From NCBI GenBank assembly GCA_945952575.1, contig CAMFIY010000180.1, forward strand, positions 1-6,013: 6,013 bases of DNA, in the 5' to 3' direction. This DNA is from an uncultured Leucobacter sp. Its GTDB lineage: Bacteria; Actinomycetota; Actinomycetes; Actinomycetales; Microbacteriaceae. The position numbers and the translations under genes were made by a program. Shown piece by piece: positions 1 through 6,013 of the stretch. Positions within the stretch are counted from its first letter, which is position 1, and each line of letters starts with the position of its first letter. The notes below the pieces were generated by a model. That model saw nothing but the letters and a program-made list of their open reading frames with translations, made no database searches and was not told where the DNA came from.

Positions 1-960
1 CCTCGAGCCGTCTCGAAGCTCGACCAGCAGCTCCGCGGCAGGCAGGCGCCCGTTCAGCTCGGGTGCGCTCGGGTCGAGCGAGATCGGCAGCACGCCGCGC
101 CCGTCCTTGCCGGTGCTCTCGGCCACCAGCTGCTCGATCCAGTCTGCAAGCGGGGGAGCGGCGGCATCGACCTCGCCGGCGCTCCGTGTGTACACGCCGC
201 ACAGGTAGCGCTGCGGCAGCGCCGCGGCGAGAGCCGCGGCCAGCTGCAGGGCGGGGTTGGACATCTCGTCGCTGCTCAGGATCCCGGCCGCACTGCTCGC
301 TTCGGCGAGCACTGCGCGCATGTCGGCTCCGACGAGGACCGATGGGACGATTCCGAAGGCGGTCAACGCGGAATAGCGTCCGCCCACCTCCGGGTCGGCG
401 AGGAACGTGCGGTATCCGCGCACGGCCGCATCGGCCTGCAACGCGGAACCGGGATCGGTGACGACGATGATCCGCTCGGACGGGGCGATGCCCGCCTCGC
501 CGAACGCGGCTTCGCAGGCGGCGAGCTGGCTGCGAGTCTCCACGGTGGATCCGGACTTCGAGCTCACGACGACCGCGGTGCGCTCGAGATCCTGCAATGC
601 AGCGCGCACCTGATCCGGATGCGTCGAATCGAGCACGATCAGGGGGGCGTGACTCCGGGCAGCGATCACCTCGGGGGCGAGACTCGAGCCGCCCATGCCG
701 CAGAGGATCACGCGATCGACGCCCTGTTGCGCGAGCTCGGCGCGCAGCGCCTCGGCCTCCGCCGTCACGGCCTCGCCGCGAACGTGCGCATCCACCCAAC
801 CGAGACGAACGGATGCCTCCGACTGGGCGGCTTCTCCCCAGAGCGTCGCATCCCGGGCGAAGAGACGGGAGGCGAAGCGGTCCGCCACGAGCTGCCGCAG
901 GGCGGCGTCGCCGGTGCTGAGACCGACGCTCACCTCAACCCTCGGAGCCACGGGCGTCAT
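1..960 (-). CDS. pgi: Glucose-6-phosphate isomerase, C-terminal part cut off by the window edge
   Basis: This enzyme interconverts glucose 6-phosphate and fructose 6-phosphate in the cytoplasm, joining glycolysis to the pentose phosphate pathway. The frame is open from an ATG at 960 to base 1 (320 codons, no stop), so the protein is partial; family members of this type are usually about 530-560 residues. Seen in the translation: GMGGSSLAPEV at about residues 88-98 (first SIS-domain loop), SSKSGSTVET at 133-142 (sugar-phosphate binding loop), GGRYSALTAFG at 193-203 (the conserved GGR-S segment), and QLVAESTGKDGRG at 277-289, whose Glu281 matches the family's catalytic glutamate. The later catalytic histidine and lysine lie outside the window. 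Its ATG overlaps the tal stop codon (ATGA, 960-957) and no good Shine-Dalgarno precedes it, so it is probably translated by coupling to tal. The GMGGSSLAPEV form resembles the actinobacterial Pgi and the Pgi half of Tal-Pgi fusion proteins (recalled knowledge). Identification is confident. Confidence 0.95.
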   Translation of the reverse strand, partial: MTPVAPRVEVSVGLSTGDAALRQLVADRFASRLFARDATLWGEAAQSEASVRLGWVDAHVRGEAVTAEAEALRAELAQQGVDRVILCGMGGSSLAPEVIAARSHAPLIVLDSTHPDQVRAALQDLERTAVVVSSKSGSTVETRSQLAACEAAFGEAGIAPSERIIVVTDPGSALQADAAVRGYRTFLADPEVGGRYSALTAFGIVPSVLVGADMRAVLAEASSAAGILSSDEMSNPALQLAAALAAALPQRYLCGVYTRSAGEVDAAAPPLADWIEQLVAESTGKDGRGVLPISLDPSAPELNGRLPAAELLVELRDGSR

Positions 961-2066
961 CGCGCGTTCTCGAGAGCGGTTTCCACGGTTTCGAGCAGCT
1001 CGGCCCAGGAGGCGTCGAATTTCGCCAAGCCCTCGGCCTCGAGCTGTGCGGTGACCTCCGCGTAGTCGATGCCCTGGCCGTCGACCGCGTTGAGCACCTG
1101 ATTCGCTTCGAGGTAGCTGCCGGAGACCGCATCGCCGTGCACATCGCCGTGATCGGCCAGCGCCCGCAGCGTCGCTTCGGGCATCGTGTTCACCGTGTCG
1201 GCAGCGGCGAGCTCGGTCACGTACAGCGTGTCGGGCAGCGCGGGATCCTTCACACCCGTCGAGGCCCAGAGCGGGCGTTGCGCGTGGGCGCCCAGCTCGA
1301 GCAGCATTTTGGCGCGCTCGCTCGAGAAGGACTGCTCGTAGACCTCGTAGGCGAGGCGCGCATTGGCGACGCCCGACCTGCCCTTCAGCGCGAGGGCCTC
1401 GGGGGTGCCTACGGCGGTGAGCCGGGCATCGATCTCGGTGTCGACACGGGAGACGAAGAACGAGGCCACCGAGCGGATCTTCGCGAGGTCGTGGCCGGCG
1501 GCGCGAGCCCGCTCGAGGCCGACCAGGTAGGCGTTGATGACCTCGCGGTAGCGCTCGAGACTGAAGATCAGCGTGACGTTGACGCTGATGCCCGCTCCGA
1601 TGGTGGCGGAGATCGCTTCGAGACCCTCGACCGTCGCGGGGATCTTGATCATGGCGTTCTCGCGGTCGACCTTCGCCCACAGCGCCTTCGCCTGCGCGAT
1701 CGTGCCCTCGGTGTCCCGGGCGAGTCCGGGCTCGACCTCGATCGAGACGCGGCCGTCACGGCCGTCGCTCGCCGCATGCACTCCCGAGAACACGTCGCAG
1801 GCGTCGGCGACATCGGCCGTCGTGAGCTCGATGATGGTCGCGGACGCGTCCAGGCGGCGGCCCGCGCAGTCGGCGATCCGTTCACCGTATCCCGCGCCGC
1901 CGCCGATGGCACCCGCGAAGATCGTCGGGTTGGTCGTCACTCCGACCACGTCGTGCGACTCGATCAGCTCGGCCAGTTCGCCGCTCTCGATGCGGGTGCG
2001 CGAGAGGTCGTCGAGCCAGATGCTGACGCCGACGGCGCTGAGTGCTGCGGTGCGTTCGTTGCTCAT
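957..2066 (-). CDS. tal: Transaldolase
   Basis: Transaldolase moves a dihydroxyacetone unit from sedoheptulose 7-phosphate to glyceraldehyde 3-phosphate, giving fructose 6-phosphate and erythrose 4-phosphate in the non-oxidative pentose phosphate pathway. The 369-residue protein is full length for the actinobacterial type. Visible motifs in order: SIWLDDLSR (15-23, with an active-site Asp), GVTTNPTIF (42-50), AMIKIPAT (138-145, where Lys141 should form the Schiff base with substrate), SVNVTLIFS (161-169), SFFVSRVDTEID (202-213), RPLWASTGVKDP (264-275) and DTVNTMPEATL (290-300). The ATG at 2066 is preceded by GAAGGA about 10 bases upstream, and the conserved N-terminal segment begins soon after it, which supports this start. 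It lies 59 bp downstream of tkt and overlaps pgi by 4 bp, so the three are very likely co-transcribed. The sequence shows no truncation or missing catalytic residue. Confidence 0.97.
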   Translation of the reverse strand: MSNERTAALSAVGVSIWLDDLSRTRIESGELAELIESHDVVGVTTNPTIFAGAIGGGAGYGERIADCAGRRLDASATIIELTTADVADACDVFSGVHAASDGRDGRVSIEVEPGLARDTEGTIAQAKALWAKVDRENAMIKIPATVEGLEAISATIGAGISVNVTLIFSLERYREVINAYLVGLERARAAGHDLAKIRSVASFFVSRVDTEIDARLTAVGTPEALALKGRSGVANARLAYEVYEQSFSSERAKMLLELGAHAQRPLWASTGVKDPALPDTLYVTELAAADTVNTMPEATLRALADHGDVHGDAVSGSYLEANQVLNAVDGQGIDYAEVTAQLEAEGLAKFDASWAELLETVETALENAR

Positions 2067-2076
2067 CTATTCAAGG

Positions 2077-2082
2077 TCCTTC
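2077..2082 (-). promoter_or_regulatory. Ribosome binding site of tal
   Basis: The minus-strand bases GAAGGA lie 10 bases before the tal ATG (2066). They match the Shine-Dalgarno core and the spacing is slightly long but acceptable. The 59-bp tkt-tal gap that holds it (2067-2125) contains no convincing hairpin with a U-tract and no clear promoter, which fits read-through transcription from tkt. Confidence 0.6.
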
Positions 2083-2125
2083 GTGTCGAGCTGTGGGAAA
2101 TCGAGATATCGGGCGTCGGGCGGGA

Positions 2126-4228
2126 TCAGGCCGCGAGCGACTCGCGAGCGGCCGCGACGCCGGCCTCGCTCGTGATCGCGACCTCGCGGAACAGGGTCTC
2201 GTAGTCCGCCGAGGCGCCGAAATGCTCGATCGACACCGAGCGGCCTCGATCTCCGACGATCTCGCGCCAGCCGAGGGCGATGCCGGCCTCGACGCTGACC
2301 CGGGCGGTGACAGACGCGGGCAGCACCTCCTCGCGGTACTCGGGGCTCTGCTCGGCGAACCACTCCAGCGACGGTGCGCTGACGACGCGCGCACCGATGC
2401 CCTCGGCGGCCAGCGCCTCGCGGGCCTCGACCGCCAGCTGCACCTCGCTGCCGGTCGCGATCAGCAGCACGTCGATCGAGCCGGTGGGGGAGTCGGCGAG
2501 CACGTAGGCGCCGCGACGCACGCCCTCGGCGCTGCCGAAGCCGCTGTCGGCGCCGTCCACGATGCCGCGCGGGAACACCGGGACGTTCTGACGGGTGAGC
2601 GCGATACCGGTCGGCCCGTCGTGGCGGGTCAGGATCTCATGCCACGCCACAGACACCTCGTTGGCGTCCGCCGGGCGGACGATCGCGAGGTTCGGGATGG
2701 CGCGCAGGGCCGCCAGGTGCTCGATCGGCTGATGCGTCGGACCGTCCTCGCCGAGTGCGATCGAGTCATGGGTCCAGACGAAGACGCTGGGGATGTCCAT
2801 GAGCGCGGCGAGGCGCACCGCGGGGCGCATGTAGTCCGCGAACTGGAGGAACGTGCCCCCGTAGCTGCGCGTCCTGCCGTGCAACTGGATGCCGTTCAGG
2901 ATCGCCGCCATCGCGTGCTCGCGGATGCCGAAGTGCATGACCCTGCCGTAGGGATTGCCGGTCCACGCCTTGGTGGAGTGATGCGCGGGTACGAACGAGG
3001 CCGCCCCGCTGATGGTCGTGTTGTTCGAACCGGCGAGGTCGGCGGACCCGCCCCACAGCTCGGGAAGCACGGGCGCGAGCGCGTTCAGCACCTTGCCGCT
3101 GGCCGCGCGGGTGGCGACGCTGCCGCCGGCCTCGAAAGCGGGCAGCGCGTCCAGCGCCTCGTCGGGCAGCTCGCCCGTCTCGAGACGATCCAGCAGCGCC
3201 TTGCGTTCCGGGTTCGCGCCGGCCCAGCGGTCGAAGGCCGACTGCCATTCGGCGCGATCCGCGGCGGCGCGATCCGCAAGCGCGCGGGTGTGGGCGATCA
3301 CCTCGGGTGCGACGGCGAAGTGCTGCTCGGGATCGAAACCGAGCGCGCGCTTGAGGCCGGCCAGCTCTTCGGCTCCGAGGGCGGATCCGTGGATCCCGCC
3401 CGTGTCCTGCTTCCCCGGCGAGGGCCAGCCGATGATGGTGCGCAGGATGATGAGGCTCGGCTTGCCGGTCTCGGCCTGAGCCGAGCGTATGGCCGCGTCC
3501 AGCGCGGGCAGATCCTCGACGTATGCGGCCGCGTCGCCGGTGCCGCGCCAATCCACCTCGATGACCTGCCAGCCGTAGGCCTCGTAGCGCTTCCGCACGT
3601 CCTCGCTGAACGAGATGTCGGTGTCGTCCTCGATGGAGATCTGGTTCGCGTCGTAGATCGCGATCAGGTTGCCGAGCTCCTGATGCCCGGCGAGCGAGGC
3701 CGCCTCCGCGGTGACGCCCTCCTGCAGATCGCCGTCGCCGGCGAGGACGTAGATGCGGTGGTCGAAGGGGCTGCTCCCCGGCGCCGCCTCGGGATCGAAG
3801 AGCCCGCGCTCGTAGCGCTGGGCGTAGGCGAACCCGACGGCGGAGGCGAGACCCTGACCGAGCGGGCCGGTCGTGATCTCGACCCCGGCGGTGTGGCCGT
3901 ACTCGGGATGGCCGGGAGTCTTCGAGCCCCAGGTGCGAAGCGCCTCGAGATCCTCGAGCTCGAGCCCGAATCCGCCGAGGTAGAGCTGCACGTACTGGGT
4001 CAGCGAGCTGTGGCCGACGGAGAGGATGAAGCGGTCGCGACCCAGCCAGCGGGTGTCGCGCGGATCGTGGCGCATGACGCGCTGGTAGAGCAGGTAGGCC
4101 GCGGGAGCCAGGCTGATAGCGGTGCCGGGATGGCCGTTGCCCACCTTCTCGACCGCGTCGGCCGCCAGCACGCGTGCCGTATCGACCGCACGGTCGTCGA
4201 GCTCGTTCCACTCCAGTTCGTTCGCCAA
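2126..4228 (-). CDS. tkt: Transketolase, TTG start
   Basis: Transketolase is a thiamine diphosphate and Mg-dependent cytoplasmic enzyme that moves two-carbon ketol units between sugar phosphates in the non-oxidative pentose phosphate pathway. The 700-residue length is normal. Seen in order: GNGHPGTA (30-37, substrate/ThDP His33), VGHSS (71-75), PGHPEYGHTAG (105-115), GPLGQG (121-126), the ThDP/Mg motif starting GDGDLQEG (164-171) and ending with Asn195, the pyrimidine-domain GIREHAM (434-440) whose Glu437 is the expected cofactor-activating glutamate, and THDSIALGEDGPTHQP (486-501). The transketolase C-terminal domain follows (about 585-700). The start is a TTG: an in-frame TAG at 4243-4241 rules out extension upstream, and AGAGAGG lies 7 bases before the TTG. 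The conserved family N-terminus (RAVDTARVLAADAVEKVG) begins only 13 residues in, so a later start is unlikely. It is the first gene of the tkt-tal-pgi operon, divergent from ctaB. Confidence 0.97.
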   Translation of the reverse strand: MANELEWNELDDRAVDTARVLAADAVEKVGNGHPGTAISLAPAAYLLYQRVMRHDPRDTRWLGRDRFILSVGHSSLTQYVQLYLGGFGLELEDLEALRTWGSKTPGHPEYGHTAGVEITTGPLGQGLASAVGFAYAQRYERGLFDPEAAPGSSPFDHRIYVLAGDGDLQEGVTAEAASLAGHQELGNLIAIYDANQISIEDDTDISFSEDVRKRYEAYGWQVIEVDWRGTGDAAAYVEDLPALDAAIRSAQAETGKPSLIILRTIIGWPSPGKQDTGGIHGSALGAEELAGLKRALGFDPEQHFAVAPEVIAHTRALADRAAADRAEWQSAFDRWAGANPERKALLDRLETGELPDEALDALPAFEAGGSVATRAASGKVLNALAPVLPELWGGSADLAGSNNTTISGAASFVPAHHSTKAWTGNPYGRVMHFGIREHAMAAILNGIQLHGRTRSYGGTFLQFADYMRPAVRLAALMDIPSVFVWTHDSIALGEDGPTHQPIEHLAALRAIPNLAIVRPADANEVSVAWHEILTRHDGPTGIALTRQNVPVFPRGIVDGADSGFGSAEGVRRGAYVLADSPTGSIDVLLIATGSEVQLAVEAREALAAEGIGARVVSAPSLEWFAEQSPEYREEVLPASVTARVSVEAGIALGWREIVGDRGRSVSIEHFGASADYETLFREVAITSEAGVAAARESLAA

Positions 4229-4235
4229 TGCCCAG

Positions 4236-4242
4236 CCTCTCT
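4236..4242 (-). promoter_or_regulatory. Ribosome binding site that supports the TTG start of tkt
   Basis: The minus-strand bases AGAGAGG stand 7 bases before the TTG at 4228. This strong purine-rich site decides the start, because the only upstream in-frame ATG (4246-4244) is followed at once by a TAG stop. Confidence 0.7.
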
Positions 4243-4246
4243 ACAT
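4241..4246 (-). other. In-frame ATG-TAG start-stop pair ahead of tkt
   Basis: On the minus strand an ATG (4246-4244) is followed directly by TAG (4243-4241), in the same frame as tkt and 18 bases before its TTG start. The TAG runs into the tkt ribosome binding site (its last two bases, AG, are the first two of AGAGAGG). It encodes nothing beyond one codon. It may be chance, or a minimal upstream open reading frame affecting initiation at tkt; the sequence alone cannot decide. Confidence 0.3.
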
Positions 4247-4282
4247 GGGGATCAGCGCACACGCCGCTGCGTATGCGCACCG

Positions 4283-4319
4283 TGGTCAAGCCTACCCCGG
4301 GAACGGATAGCATAGAGGT
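4283..4319 (+). promoter_or_regulatory. Probable ctaB promoter giving a leaderless mRNA
   Basis: TAGCAT at 4308-4313 matches the actinobacterial -10 pattern TAnnnT. The expected transcription start, seven bases after it, falls on base 4320, the G of the ctaB GTG start codon. A weak -35-like TGGTCA lies at 4283-4288, with a long 19-base spacer. There is no usable Shine-Dalgarno: GAGG at 4315-4318 is only one base from the start codon. Together these suggest leaderless transcription and translation, which is common in actinobacteria. The opposite promoter, for tkt, must also lie in or near this 91-bp gap (4229-4319); TTGACC on the minus strand (4289-4284) is a candidate -35, but I see no good -10 at the right distance. 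Confidence 0.5.
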
Positions 4320-5252
4320 GTGTCTGCTCAGACTGATTCCGCCCTCCAGCTAGATCCGAGCACCCGGAAACGGGGCGTCCGACGCACCCTCGCCGCATAC
4401 GTCGCGCTGACCAAGCCGCGCGTGATGGAGCTGCTGCTCGTCGTCACGGTGCCCGCGATGATCCTCGCCGCACACGGCTTGCCGAACCTCTGGCTGGTTC
4501 TGGCGACCCTGATCGGCGGCGCCATGAGCGCGGGATCGGCCGGTGCGTTCAACTGCTACATCGATCGAGAGGCCGACCGGCTGATGAAGCGGACGAACAA
4601 GCGTCCGCTCGTCACCGGCGAGATCTCCGATCGGAACGCGCTGATCTTCGCCTGGGCGCTCGGCATCCTGTCGATCGTCTGGCTGTGGGCCACGACGAAC
4701 TGGATCGCAGCCGCGCTCAGCGCCGCGGCGATCTTCACCTACGTCGTGGTCTACACGATGTGGCTCAAGGGCCGCAGCGAGCAGAACATCATCTGGGGCG
4801 GTATCGCCGGATGCTTCCCGGTGCTCATCGGCTGGGCCGCCGTGACGGGCGATCTCGGCTGGCCGGCCTGGGTGTTCTTCCTGATCATCTTCCTCTGGAC
4901 TCCCGCGCACTACTGGCCGCTTTCGATGCGGTACCGCGAGGACTACGCCGCGGCGGGCGTGCCGATGCTCGGTGTCGTCCGGGGGCGCGCCACCGTGGGC
5001 CTGCAGGTGATCCTCTACACGTGGGCCACCGTCGCCTCGAGCCTGCTGCTGATCCCGGTCGCCGGCATGGGGTGGGTCTACACGATCGTCGCGCTCCTGA
5101 CCGGGGCCTACTTCATCTTCGAGGCGCACCGGCTCTACGGCAGCGCGATCCGCGGTCACGAGGGCAAGCCCATGCGCGTGTTCCACGGCTCGATCGCCTA
5201 TCTGTCCCTGCTGTCGCTGGCGATCGCCTTCGACCCGCTGCTGCCCTTCTGA
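4320..5252 (+). CDS. ctaB: Heme O synthase (protoheme IX farnesyltransferase)
   Basis: CtaB is a membrane prenyltransferase of the UbiA family that adds the farnesyl group of farnesyl diphosphate to protoheme, making heme O, the precursor of heme A for aa3-type cytochrome c oxidase. The 310-residue length is typical. The first Asp-rich motif is NCYIDREADRLMKRTNKRP (78-96; N78, D82, D86, R91). The second is YREDYAAAGVPML (205-217; D208). WTPAHYWPL (193-201) matches the conserved heme O synthase WTPPHxWxL segment, with one Pro replaced by Ala. About nine hydrophobic segments are visible, roughly at 37-52, 56-76, 108-124, 127-148, 157-175, 181-197, 228-246, 250-268 and 288-305. The GTG start is the first possible one, because an in-frame TAG lies at 4308-4310. 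The gene is divergent from tkt, and the next gene starts 8 bp after its stop, suggesting co-transcription. Confidence 0.96.
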   Translation: MSAQTDSALQLDPSTRKRGVRRTLAAYVALTKPRVMELLLVVTVPAMILAAHGLPNLWLVLATLIGGAMSAGSAGAFNCYIDREADRLMKRTNKRPLVTGEISDRNALIFAWALGILSIVWLWATTNWIAAALSAAAIFTYVVVYTMWLKGRSEQNIIWGGIAGCFPVLIGWAAVTGDLGWPAWVFFLIIFLWTPAHYWPLSMRYREDYAAAGVPMLGVVRGRATVGLQVILYTWATVASSLLLIPVAGMGWVYTIVALLTGAYFIFEAHRLYGSAIRGHEGKPMRVFHGSIAYLSLLSLAIAFDPLLPF

Positions 5253-5260
5253 CGCCGACC

Positions 5261-6013
5261 ATGACCAGTGCGTCCGAGGCCCGTCTCAGCACGTCCGTCG
5301 TCGCGCTGGGACGGCCGGATCGTGCACCGGACGCGCCGCTCAATCCGCCGATCGCGCTGAGTTCGACCTTCGTGGGCGAGGCGACGCCGGAGGCGGGGGA
5401 GCGCGTCTACGCCCGCTTCTCGAATCCGAGCTGGGAGCCCCTCGAATCGGCGATCGCCGAGCTCGAGGGATCCGGGATCCCGGCCCTCGCCTACGCCTCG
5501 GGCATGGCCGCGGTCGCGGCGGCGCTGTCGCTCGTCCCGGTCGGCGGCGTCGCGGTCGTTCCGGCCACGTCCTACAACGGCAGCATCGGCCTGGCGCGTC
5601 AGCTGCACGCCGATGGCGCCCTGCAGCTCCGCGAAGTGGATCCGACGGACATCGCGGGTACGGTTGCGGCGCTCGAGGGCGCGGATCTGCTCTGGCTCGA
5701 GTCTCCGACCAATCCGCTGCTCGACGTCCTCGATCTGCCCGAGCTGATCTCGGCGGCGCGGGAACGCGGAGTCATGGTCGCCGTCGACAACACCTTCTCG
5801 ACACCTCTCCGACAACGACCGCTCGAGCACGGGGCCGACCTGATCGTGCATTCGGCGACCAAGTTCATCTCAGGGCACTCGGATGTCCTGCTCGGCATCG
5901 TGGTCGCCCGCGCCGCGGAACTACGCGCACGCCTGCACGGACAGCGCACGCTGCACGGCGCCGTCCCGGGTCCCTTCGACGCCTGCCTCCCGCGCCGACG
6001 CCTGCGCCCGCTC
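5261..6013 (+). CDS. PLP-dependent trans-sulfuration enzyme (cystathionine gamma-synthase-like), C-terminus cut off
   Basis: This is a fold-type I PLP enzyme of the Cys/Met metabolism family, acting in the cytoplasm on homoserine- or cysteine-derived substrates. The frame is open from ATG 5261 to the window edge (251 codons); family members are usually about 370-400 residues. Seen: YARFSNP (50-56, the Y-x-R segment that contacts PLP of the neighbouring subunit), ASGMAA (79-84, PLP phosphate loop), SYNG (104-107, with the probable ring-stacking Tyr105), ESPTNP (147-152), VAVDNTFSTPL (173-183, Asp176 pairing with the PLP nitrogen) and HSATKFISGHSD (197-208, Lys201 as the PLP lysine). Which reaction it performs (cystathionine gamma-synthase, gamma-lyase or acylhomoserine sulfhydrylase) cannot be settled from this part, so no symbol is given. 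It follows ctaB by 8 bp with no clear Shine-Dalgarno, so coupling to ctaB is likely. The last 11 codons depart from the family pattern. Confidence 0.9.
   Translation, partial: MTSASEARLSTSVVALGRPDRAPDAPLNPPIALSSTFVGEATPEAGERVYARFSNPSWEPLESAIAELEGSGIPALAYASGMAAVAAALSLVPVGGVAVVPATSYNGSIGLARQLHADGALQLREVDPTDIAGTVAALEGADLLWLESPTNPLLDVLDLPELISAARERGVMVAVDNTFSTPLRQRPLEHGADLIVHSATKFISGHSDVLLGIVVARAAELRARLHGQRTLHGAVPGPFDACLPRRRLRPL

Noticed and set aside
957..960. A possible Tal-Pgi fusion through a frameshift at the overlap.
   Set aside because: Both proteins have proper ends: tal stops with TGA after a normal-length C-terminus and pgi has its own ATG and a plausible N-terminus, so two separate genes explain the sequence.
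63..1065. Several Arg- and Ala-rich plus-strand frames opposite pgi.
   Set aside because: The minus strand is open throughout 960-1 and encodes clear Pgi motifs; the plus frames are low-complexity shadows.
2067..2125. A possible terminator or second promoter between tkt and tal, around a GATATC palindrome.
   Set aside because: The palindrome is only six bases, has no longer stem and no U-tract, and no paired promoter elements are visible.
1137..2204. A 355-codon plus-strand open frame opposite tal.
   Set aside because: It is a shadow of tal in GC-rich DNA; the minus strand carries an intact transaldolase with its Schiff-base lysine.
4265..4282. A short inverted repeat TGCG-TATG-CGCA in the tkt-ctaB gap as a possible operator.
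   Set aside because: The arms are only four bases and do not extend, which is expected by chance in this composition.
2042..4315. A 757-codon open frame on the plus strand lying antisense to all of tkt.
   Set aside because: Its composition (rich in Arg, Gly, Ala, Asp, Val) is that of a high-GC shadow frame, it matches no family I recognise, and the opposite strand encodes a complete transketolase with all motifs.
4350..5186. A 278-codon minus-strand frame opposite ctaB, rich in charged residues.
   Set aside because: It is the antisense of a membrane protein gene, which yields charged, His- and Asp-rich translations; no start site or family resemblance supports it.
5198..5851. A 217-codon minus-strand frame opposite the PLP enzyme gene.
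   Set aside because: It is an Arg- and Asp-rich shadow of a gene with all expected PLP-binding residues.

Overview
This window is high-GC DNA with strong third-position G/C bias, a TTG and a GTG start codon, and actinobacterial protein signatures. The gene order and protein sequences suggest a Gram-positive actinobacterium, most likely of the Microbacteriaceae (Microbacterium-like). That placement rests on recalled family resemblance, not on a database search. The window is almost entirely coding. The only non-coding gaps are 91 bp between the divergent genes tkt and ctaB, 59 bp between tkt and tal, and 8 bp between ctaB and the gene after it. No stretch over 300 bases lacks a gene. I saw no RNA gene, mobile element, CRISPR array or significant repeat.

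Left arm, minus strand, read from right to left: transketolase (tkt, 4228-2126), transaldolase (tal, 2066-957) and glucose-6-phosphate isomerase (pgi, 960 running off the left edge at 1). They form a compact carbon-metabolism operon. tal and pgi share a 4-base ATGA overlap. Together they link the non-oxidative pentose phosphate pathway to upper glycolysis. In many actinobacteria this order continues into zwf, opcA and a 6-phosphogluconolactonase gene, which would lie beyond the left edge here (inference).

Right arm, plus strand: protoheme IX farnesyltransferase (heme O synthase, ctaB, 4320-5252), then after 8 bp a PLP-dependent gamma-synthase-type trans-sulfuration enzyme (5261, running off the right edge at 6013). 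ctaB appears to start leaderless at a GTG. The pairing of ctaB with a divergent tkt-tal operon is a well-known actinobacterial arrangement, for example in Mycobacterium and Corynebacterium.

Overall this is a conserved housekeeping region. I found no previously undescribed system. The points worth a second look are translational ones (leaderless GTG start, TTG start behind an ATG-TAG start-stop pair, ATGA coupling) and an oddly diverged final 11 codons at the right edge, which may reflect poor sequence at a contig end.
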